Below, piece after piece: positions 36,330 through 41,510 of a stretch of 41,510 bases of DNA (positions are counted from its first letter, which is position 1; every line of letters starts with the position of its first letter). A program made the position numbers and the translations under genes. The notes below the pieces were generated by a model that saw only the letters and a list, made by a program, of their open reading frames with translations, was not told the origin of the DNA and ran no database searches. This DNA comes from Desulfuromonadales bacterium (GTDB taxonomy: Bacteria > Desulfobacterota > Desulfuromonadia > Desulfuromonadales > Syntrophotaleaceae), in the NCBI GenBank assembly GCA_013619105.1, contig JABXKU010000041.1, forward strand, positions 1 through 41,510, in the 5' to 3' direction.

Positions 36330-36431
36330 CATCCGGAAGCAGAACGTTTCCCATATGAAAACTGCACTGTGTCCATCCAAAGTTTCCGGATGGAAACTCG
36401 TTGGTTCTGCGGTGGAGATGTCTCCTCCCGC
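36330..36431 (+). promoter_or_regulatory. structured leader before apgM with competing pairings
   Basis: The 163-base gap between xerD and apgM contains several mutually exclusive pairings. CATCCGGAA (36330-36338) can pair with TTCCGGATG (36384-36392). GCAGAAC (36339-36345) can pair with GTTCTGC (36404-36410), which gives pseudoknot order. GTTTCC-GGAT-GGAAAC (36382-36397) is a perfect local hairpin that uses the right arm of the first helix. GCGGTGGAG/CTCCTCCCGC (36409-36431) forms another stem that competes with the second. No T-run follows. It could be a riboswitch, a protein-binding leader or the xerD 3' end; no known class was recognised. Confidence 0.4.
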
Positions 36432-36484
36432 ATAGTCAGCATTTGTATAAACGATATTTTTATAGATATTTGGTTGAGGCTATT

Positions 36485-37699
36485 ATGAAATATGTGGTTC
36501 TTTTAGGCGATGGTATGGCAGATGAGCCTTTGGCTGAGTTAAATGGTCAAACACCTCTCCAGGCAGCCGTTACTCCCAATATGGATCGTCTCGCTCGTCA
36601 GGGTGCTCTCGGTATGGTCCAGACCATTCCCGCCGGCTATCCGCCAGGTAGTGACGTCGCCAATCTATCAGCCTTCGGCTATGACCCTGCTGTTTGCTAC
36701 AGCGGTCGTTCTCCTCTCGAAGCTGCCAGTATGGGGGTTGACCTTGGACCAGAGGATATCGCTTTTCGCCTTAATCTGGTTACCCTTGGTGATCGTAACG
36801 GCGAAATAACTATGGATGACTTCTCTGCAGGGCACATTGGTTCAGAGCAGGCACGGCAACTGGTAGAAGCCTTACAGAAAGAGTTTGGCGGTCAAACTTT
36901 TTCCTTTCATCCGGGGGTTTCCTATCGGCACCTCATGGTCTGGCATGGCGGCAGAGATCAGTTAAACTTTACCCCGCCTCATGACATTAGCGGGCAAGCC
37001 GTGGCTGCCTTTTTACCGAGTGGCGATGGGGCTGATATTTTGCAGGCCCTTGCTACCAAGGCCAACGCCTTGCTTAAGACCCATCCGGTCAATAGGGATC
37101 GCATCGCCGCTGGAGATAAACCGGCCAATGCCATTTGGTTGTGGGGCCACGGTCGGGCTCCACAGATGGAAACCTTACGCCAAAAGTTTGACATCAGCGG
37201 AGCGGTAATATCGGCTGTCGATCTGATTAAGGGTATCGGTGTCTATGCGGGGCTCGACGTCATTGAGGTTCCAGGAGCTACCGGGTATCTTGATACCGAT
37301 TACCTGGCCAAAGGGCGTTATGCTCTGGAGTCACTTAAGACCAGGGACTATGTCTATGTACACGTAGAGGCTCCCGATGAAGCTTCTCATAGCGGGGATT
37401 TGGCAGAAAAAATACGTGCTATCGAATCCTTCGATGAATTGGTAGTCGGTACAGTGCTCGAAGGTCTTCCCGCGCTGGGCGAATTTCGTTTGATGGTGCT
37501 GCCGGATCATCCGACTCCGGTTAAAAAAATGACCCATACCGGGGATGCTGTGCCTTTTATTCTTTATGATTCTCGGGCTCAGGAGAAACCCAACGCATTT
37601 TCTGGTAATGCCTATCATGAAAAGGCAGCGGTCGAGACCGGGTTCTTTATTGGACACGGATATGAATTGATGAATCAGCTAATAACTGGCGGTTGCTAA
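36485..37699 (+). CDS. apgM: cofactor-independent phosphoglycerate mutase, archaeal type
   Basis: The 404-residue enzyme interconverts 3- and 2-phosphoglycerate in glycolysis and gluconeogenesis. It belongs to the alkaline phosphatase fold: GDGMAD near residues 8-13, catalytic serine region PPGSDVANLSAFGYDP with Ser56, GRSPLEAASMG near 73-83, and the metal ligands in VHVEAPDEASHSGD and LPDHPTPV. The order and length match ApgM rather than GpmI (about 510). A longer frame begins at 36401 in the leader; the ATG at 36485 matches the family start, although the ribosome binding site is weak (TTGAGG). A strong terminator follows. Its upstream leader may be regulatory. Confidence 0.94.
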   Translation: MKYVVLLGDGMADEPLAELNGQTPLQAAVTPNMDRLARQGALGMVQTIPAGYPPGSDVANLSAFGYDPAVCYSGRSPLEAASMGVDLGPEDIAFRLNLVTLGDRNGEITMDDFSAGHIGSEQARQLVEALQKEFGGQTFSFHPGVSYRHLMVWHGGRDQLNFTPPHDISGQAVAAFLPSGDGADILQALATKANALLKTHPVNRDRIAAGDKPANAIWLWGHGRAPQMETLRQKFDISGAVISAVDLIKGIGVYAGLDVIEVPGATGYLDTDYLAKGRYALESLKTRDYVYVHVEAPDEASHSGDLAEKIRAIESFDELVVGTVLEGLPALGEFRLMVLPDHPTPVKKMTHTGDAVPFILYDSRAQEKPNAFSGNAYHEKAAVETGFFIGHGYELMNQLITGGC

Positions 37700-37749
37700 G
37701 GGTCTGAAAAATTGCTGATCTGCACTTCCCACGGAGTGGGGCGTATGTA

Positions 37750-37787
37750 AAAAAGGCCTCAATGTCTGACGACATTGAGGCCTTTTT
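37750..37787. terminator. perfect intrinsic terminator after apgM
   Basis: A perfect 17-base-pair stem (37750-37766 with 37771-37787) around TGAC carries five A on the left and five T on the right, so it works on both strands. It ends apgM and could also stop anything coming from the minus-strand genes on the right. Confidence 0.95.
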
Positions 37788-37808
37788 ATATCGTTTGAGC
37801 AATAGCGG

Positions 37809-38097
37809 CTATTTTTGCCCGGTCAGAGCCTGGGCGATGTTAAAGCAATAACCTCCGATCCTTTCCAGGTAGGTCATGATATCGATATACCAAAGACCCG
37901 GGTCGATAGAGCAATTCCGCTCCTGAAGCAGTTTGATTTTCTGAAAGCGCACTTTGTTGTAATGCAGGTTGATGCCGTTTTCGATTTTGTAGGCTTCCGC
38001 CATTAAGCCTTCTTTGGGTTCCTGAATCCCTTTGATAATAAGATCTAGAAAGGCTTGATGCGGAGCGACATGGTCGTAAGTCGATTCCCGATTCCTC
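37809..38097 (-). pseudogene. C-terminal remnant of a PhoU-domain/Na-Pi cotransporter-type protein
   Basis: The minus-strand frame ends with YIDIMTYLERIGGYCFNIAQ, close to the C-terminal PhoU-like helix signature (a DI-x-x-x-LERIGD-x-x-NIA pattern) seen in PhoU and in the tail of Na/Pi cotransporters. The preceding 75 residues, from about REST to DPGL, are helical and consistent with the same domain. The frame continues to a start at 38255, but that part lies inside the lipoprotein gene and does not look like the family. The rest of the gene is absent, so this is probably the 3' end of a gene lost by rearrangement. The GG in place of the usual GD in the signature fits decay. Confidence 0.55.
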
Positions 38098-38120
38098 GGG
38101 AAAAAAGCTGTTAATTTCCC

Positions 38121-38145
38121 GGGCGGCTTACCCTGTGTGCCGCCC
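38121..38145. repeat. GC-rich hairpin after the propeller lipoprotein gene
   Basis: GGGCGGC (38121-38127) and GCCGCCC (38139-38145) form a seven-base-pair stem with an 11-base loop, about 25 bases past the stop of the lipoprotein gene. No T-run follows directly on the minus strand, though TTTTTT occurs about 15 bases later. It may be a weak terminator or mark the junction at which the upstream gene was lost. Confidence 0.45.
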
Positions 38146-38170
38146 CCATAGGCAAATTTCAGTCGGTGGT

Positions 38171-39241
38171 TTATTGAATTTCCACACGGATGATGTCCGT
38201 GGACATGTAGGGAATACCGTAGAATTCTTTGTTTATAATATCTCCCATTACCCATTTTCCCGTAGATGTCGATACCACATCATTAATCGAGTAGCGAGAA
38301 GCGGTGCCGGCCAAAGGATTAATGATTAAAAGGTCGGACGCGGTGTATGGAACAGCGTAAATTTTATTGTCTGGGCCAAGGATTGCTTCTGACCACCCAG
38401 ATCCGGAAAGATTTGCTCCCATGGTACTGAGGGACGCCGAATCGTCCACCGGATCGATGATCAAGATGGCGGGGGAATCGGTGTAAGGAATGGCATAAAT
38501 TTTCCCATTCGATGCGCGAACTCCTCCGGCATATTTGTGGATACTGGTTAGGGCCGCACCCATATTGCTACGGGAGGCAGTGCCCAAGTTAGTATCAATA
38601 ATAAGGATGTTCATGGCATTGCGGGGAACGCCATAAATTTTCCCGTTCGCAGCAAGCACTCCCCCTGTCCACTTGTGTGAACCGCCAAGGCTAGCGTTCA
38701 TGGTGTCACGGGTGGCGGTTCCGTTGATGGGGTCAATGATAAGAATGTCTGTTGAGTCTCTTGGGATACAGTAAATCTTATTATTCGGTCCCAGTACTGC
38801 TCCCGCCCACTTGGCGGTATCGGTGAGATTTAAGCCATAATTATTTCGAATTGCACTTCCCGTTGCCGGGTCGATGATCAGAACGTCGGGAGCATTGTAG
38901 GGAGCGCAATAAATTTTCCCATCCGGACCAAGGACCCCACTCGCCCACTTGTTAGAGCCAGAAATATCAGCCCCCATCGTGATACGCGTTGCGGTATTGG
39001 TGGTTGGGTCTATGATAAGGATGTTGTCAGCCTCATAAGGGATGCCGTAGATCTTGCCGTCCGTCCCTCTGACGCCTCCCCACCATTTGGCCTCCGTCTC
39101 TGAGATGTTGGCATCAAACTTTCCGACTGTGACAGAAAGTCCTGCTGTTTCTGCTGCGCCCGACGACCCTCCGCCGCTTCCTCCACAAGCAAACAGATTC
39201 ACTGCTGTTACCAGGCAAAGCGCTCCAGTTAGAATTTTCAT
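38171..39241 (-). CDS. repeat-built beta-propeller lipoprotein
   Basis: This 356-residue lipoprotein has a signal ending Leu-Phe-Ala-Cys at residue 19, then a Gly/Ser linker. The mature part is built from six full and one partial copies of a unit of about 46 residues, each with Gly-Lys-Ile-Tyr, Pro-Tyr or Pro-Arg, and Ile-Leu-Ile-Ile-Asp (for example GPDGKIYCAPYNAPDVLIID). Seven blades suggest a beta-propeller facing the periplasm or surface. No enzymatic residues are evident; binding of a ligand or partner is the likely role. A longer frame begins at 39334; the ATG at 39241 follows GGAGGAG and gives a clean signal. I cannot name the family. Confidence 0.85.
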   Translation of the reverse strand: MKILTGALCLVTAVNLFACGGSGGGSSGAAETAGLSVTVGKFDANISETEAKWWGGVRGTDGKIYGIPYEADNILIIDPTTNTATRITMGADISGSNKWASGVLGPDGKIYCAPYNAPDVLIIDPATGSAIRNNYGLNLTDTAKWAGAVLGPNNKIYCIPRDSTDILIIDPINGTATRDTMNASLGGSHKWTGGVLAANGKIYGVPRNAMNILIIDTNLGTASRSNMGAALTSIHKYAGGVRASNGKIYAIPYTDSPAILIIDPVDDSASLSTMGANLSGSGWSEAILGPDNKIYAVPYTASDLLIINPLAGTASRYSINDVVSTSTGKWVMGDIINKEFYGIPYMSTDIIRVEIQ

Positions 39242-39464
39242 TATCTCCTCCAGAACTTGCTCTGAGCGGAAAAGCTGCTGTTGTTGGATTAATTCAAAAA
39301 CCTTCTGGGTTTTTAAATGGATCGTCTGGTGCATTAAGCAAAAAAACTGGTGCCGGTTCTTGTCGGGTAAAACACTGATATCTTTATTGTCAGGGCTTTT
39401 GCCTTAGGGATCATCGTAAGTGTTGGTAAAAAAGTTTCAAAGCAGGGAAGGTGAAAAACAAACC
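39242..39464. other. gap between the lipoprotein and nucleotide-sugar dehydrogenase genes
   Basis: No gene is visible here. CGGCACC-...-TTTTGC near 39340-39360 on the minus strand resembles a sigma-54 promoter at first glance, but the GG-to-GC distance is three bases too long. The lipoprotein gene probably has its own promoter in this gap, which I could not place. Confidence 0.5.
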
Positions 39465-41105
39465 TTAACCGGTTTTTGTTTTTCGTACCGCCTCTTTGAT
39501 GCGTTGGACATGGCCACGGCCCAGAGCCTTGACCTCGCAGCCCAACTCGAAATAACGCTCAATCTGTTGATCGGTCAATATGCCAAAACAGTCCACAACG
39601 GCAATTGGTCCGCCGGCCATGCGAAATATATCGTCTGGTGTCAGGGCTAAATAGGAGGCATGACGTACCGCTAAAACTACGGCTTCGGCATTGCCCAGAG
39701 AATCGGGTAGTTCGGGGGTCATGGTAAATCCATCCAGCTCCTGTTGATTACGGAAAAAACGGGCCAGACTCAGCCCCGTTGCCGGGTAACTATCCTGTTT
39801 TTCAATCTCCCACCAATGCTCGACATAGGGGTCGTGAGCCCGAACTTCAGCACCCATCTCGGTTAGTTTGCGCAGGACAATTTCTGAACCGCTATAGCGG
39901 GTATCGCCCACATCCTCCCGATAGGAGACACCGAGGATGGTGATCGGAGTGGCTGCCACAATTTTTCCCATGTTGCGTAGGGCATCCCGTACCAGCTGCA
40001 CCACATGCAAAGGGCGGGTGTCGTTGATATTGATGGCCTCCGGAGTAATTTGAAAGATCTCGTTTTCAAAACCCATCAGGTGTCGGTAGGCCCATAGCCC
40101 CAGTCCCCCGTCCTTTGGAAGACAATAACCGCCGATACCGGGGCCGGGAAAGATCATATTACTGTGAGTTGGTCTCACTTTGATCGCCTCGATTATCTTG
40201 ATAAGGTCGACACCGTTTGTTTCTGCAAACAGACTCCACTCATGGAGAAAAGCGAGAATGGTGGCTCGGTAGCTGTTTTCCACTATTTTACAGGTTTCAC
40301 TTTCGATAGGCCGGTCGAGTATCGTGAGGGGGTAATCAGTAGTATTTAGGACTTCTTCTAGAAATTTTTTAACCCGACTTCGGCTTTCAGAATTGATTCC
40401 ACTGCAGACTCGCCAAAAGTCACGGATGGATTTTACATATTCCTTGCCTGGCATGACTCGCTCATAACTATGGGCGAGCAAGGGCTCATCAACAATCCCT
40501 CGTTGGCGGAAAGCCTTTTTGATGGCAGGGTAAGCGATATATTCAGTTGCACCCGGAGGTACTGTGGTTTCAATCAACACCATGCATGCTGGCGAAATTT
40601 TCTCCCCTAAAATCCTGAAACTTTCCTCAAGGGCACTGATGTCGGCATAGCCCGTACGGAGATCACCCAGATCCTGTTTGATAAAATCACATTGGATATC
40701 CACGACCACCACATCGGCAAGCTTGAGAACCTCATTGGTATAGGTGGCAATGAGGTTTTTTTTCTCTACTACGCAGCGGTGAATAATCTCGGCCACTTCG
40801 GGGTCTTCAGCTTTAAGAGGACAGATGCCTTGGTTAAATAAGGGGATTTTCCAATAACTTCTGGTGCTCGGCCGTTGCATGCCGATAACAAACTTACCGG
40901 GCAGAGCCGTTTTTGAATCGGTTGAGTCTGCAACGACGGCAGCCATGACCGCCCCGACAAAACCGAGCCCCATGACCACAACGATTTCGTGGTTATCTTT
41001 TCTTTTCTCCGAAACAATCTGCTCGAGCTTGAGAAACTCTGCGGCATAGTCTTCTTCGTCAGGCAGCGGGAATCTTTCCCCTGCAGGGCTGACCGAATAA
41101 GTCAT
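39465..41105 (-). CDS. UDP-sugar dehydrogenase (WecC/Ugd-type)
   Basis: The 546-residue enzyme oxidises a UDP-hexose to the UDP-hexuronate with NAD. After a 42-residue N-terminal extension it has the NAD motif VVMGLGFVGAVMAAV (about residues 43-57), the catalytic cysteine in GIGGYCLPKDGG (near 323-334), a central linking helix with ESETCKIVENSYRATILAF, and a C-terminal UDP-binding domain with SYREDVGDTRYSGSE. It is about 100 residues longer than WecC, with the extra length mainly at the N-terminus and within the C-terminal domain. The product could be UDP-ManNAcA, UDP-GlcA or a related acid for capsule or lipopolysaccharide. GGAGG precedes the ATG. Confidence 0.9.
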   Translation of the reverse strand: MTYSVSPAGERFPLPDEEDYAAEFLKLEQIVSEKRKDNHEIVVVMGLGFVGAVMAAVVADSTDSKTALPGKFVIGMQRPSTRSYWKIPLFNQGICPLKAEDPEVAEIIHRCVVEKKNLIATYTNEVLKLADVVVVDIQCDFIKQDLGDLRTGYADISALEESFRILGEKISPACMVLIETTVPPGATEYIAYPAIKKAFRQRGIVDEPLLAHSYERVMPGKEYVKSIRDFWRVCSGINSESRSRVKKFLEEVLNTTDYPLTILDRPIESETCKIVENSYRATILAFLHEWSLFAETNGVDLIKIIEAIKVRPTHSNMIFPGPGIGGYCLPKDGGLGLWAYRHLMGFENEIFQITPEAININDTRPLHVVQLVRDALRNMGKIVAATPITILGVSYREDVGDTRYSGSEIVLRKLTEMGAEVRAHDPYVEHWWEIEKQDSYPATGLSLARFFRNQQELDGFTMTPELPDSLGNAEAVVLAVRHASYLALTPDDIFRMAGGPIAVVDCFGILTDQQIERYFELGCEVKALGRGHVQRIKEAVRKTKTG

Positions 41106-41238
41106 ATGGAACCTCCATTCTGCTCAGGAAAGTACCCCCGGAACATACATGAAATGCTGGAAAACCGGATATTGGGTTACATATTCTTACGGGCAAATGA
41201 ACTTACTAGTTATCATTATCGCCTATTCAAGTAAGGTT

Positions 41239-41505
41239 TCAAGTCCGACTGCATTCATTGTTCGTCATCAATAGTCTGATGCTCACTGCTATAACCTTTG
41301 TCCAATACAGGTTTTCCCCTGTTTTGGTGGCTTTGTCACTAATTGGATACAGCTGCCTCTTGGGCCTAACAGTCTTTTCCTCCAGGCCATCAATAAATTG
41401 TCGCTTGGCGGGGACATACTGACAGCTCTTGGCAACTTGGCGCTGCTCGGGCAGGTTGAATAATTCAAACTTAAATTGGTCTGTTGTTCTAAAGGAGCCA
41501 TAGTT
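41239..41505 (-). pseudogene. open frame without a start codon at the right edge
   Basis: An open minus-strand frame of 88 codons runs from a TAA at 41508 to a TGA at 41239. It has no ATG, GTG or TTG in its first half, but its composition looks protein-like, with FELFNLPEQRQVAKSC near the start and KATKTGENLYWTKV later. It could be a gene remnant, such as part of a mobile element. I recognise no family. A competing 70-codon frame with an ATG at 41501 shows no features. Confidence 0.25.
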
Positions 41506-41510
41506 TTAGA
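41491..41510. repeat. right copy of a short inverted match at the window ends
   Basis: AAAGGAG, CCA, TAGTTTTAGA reads as the reverse complement of bases 36-52 apart from the three extra bases. The match runs to the last base of the window, so it may be longer than seen here. Confidence 0.3.

Noticed and set aside
39335-39365. sigma-54 promoter on the minus strand
   Set aside because: GGCACC and TTTTGC occur, but their spacing is 15 rather than 12 bases.

Overview
The window looks like a chromosomal segment of a Gram-negative anaerobe of the Desulfuromonadales type (Geobacter/Pelobacter/Desulfuromonas relatives). This is inferred from gene content and order: glnB-glnA behind a sigma-54 promoter, mutS followed by an AMIN-amidase, glnD, xerD and an archaeal-type phosphoglycerate mutase, plus a complete Tad locus with lipoproteins and a secretin, which require an outer membrane. 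The species cannot be named from the sequence. There are no tRNA or rRNA genes, no CRISPR array, no intact insertion sequence and no phage module.

Layout. (1) 381-1160: a polyprenyl-phosphate-type glycosyltransferase, convergent with and overlapping the last gene of the next block. (2) 13720 down to 1109, minus strand: a Tad/Flp pilus operon in the order flp, prepilin peptidase (cpaA/tadV), cpaB/rcpC, secretin (cpaC/rcpA), small lipoprotein, tadE, TadG-like, tadZ/cpaE, tadA/cpaF, tadB, tadC, tadD-like TPR lipoprotein and a large polytopic membrane protein. The 59-codon flp gene is small and easily missed. (3) 14091-18755, plus strand: GtrA-like protein, aldehyde dehydrogenase, translationally coupled COG2403-type GTPase, a DUF2148 cysteine-cluster protein, and a YfcD-like Nudix gene broken by an in-frame amber codon. 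(4) 19022-20996: sigma-54 promoter, glnB, glnA and a strong bidirectional terminator, facing thrC. (5) 22673-23921: a YfcE-like phosphodiesterase and a HIT-family hydrolase. (6) 24010-27092: a tight cluster of ExbB/TolQ, ExbD/TolR, ROK sugar kinase and phosphofructokinase. (7) 27127-28068, minus: FieF-like metal exporter. (8) 28343-37699, plus: mutS, N-acetylmuramoyl-L-alanine amidase, glnD, xerD, apgM. (9) 37809-41105, minus: a PhoU-like gene remnant, a repeat-built beta-propeller lipoprotein and a nucleotide-sugar dehydrogenase. The right edge holds an open frame without a start codon.

How the genes fit together. The Tad block is a full machine: pilin, peptidase, outer-membrane pore, localisation ATPase, motor and inner-membrane platform. 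The flanking glycosyltransferase, polytopic membrane protein and GtrA could supply a lipid-linked sugar to the cell surface or pilus (inference). GlnD, GlnB and GlnA form the nitrogen-status cascade: GlnD uridylylates GlnB at Tyr51, and GlnA carries the adenylylation tyrosine Tyr397. The ROK kinase, phosphofructokinase and ApgM are glycolytic enzymes, and the kinase and phosphofructokinase sit in an apparent operon with a proton-channel pair.

Most genes are ordinary housekeeping or a known machine. The most interesting points are the ALDH/COG2403/DUF2148 neighbourhood, the ExbBD-glycolysis operon, a structured apgM leader with competing pairings, the amber-interrupted Nudix gene, and the repeat-built lipoprotein. 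I found no convincing wholly new system.
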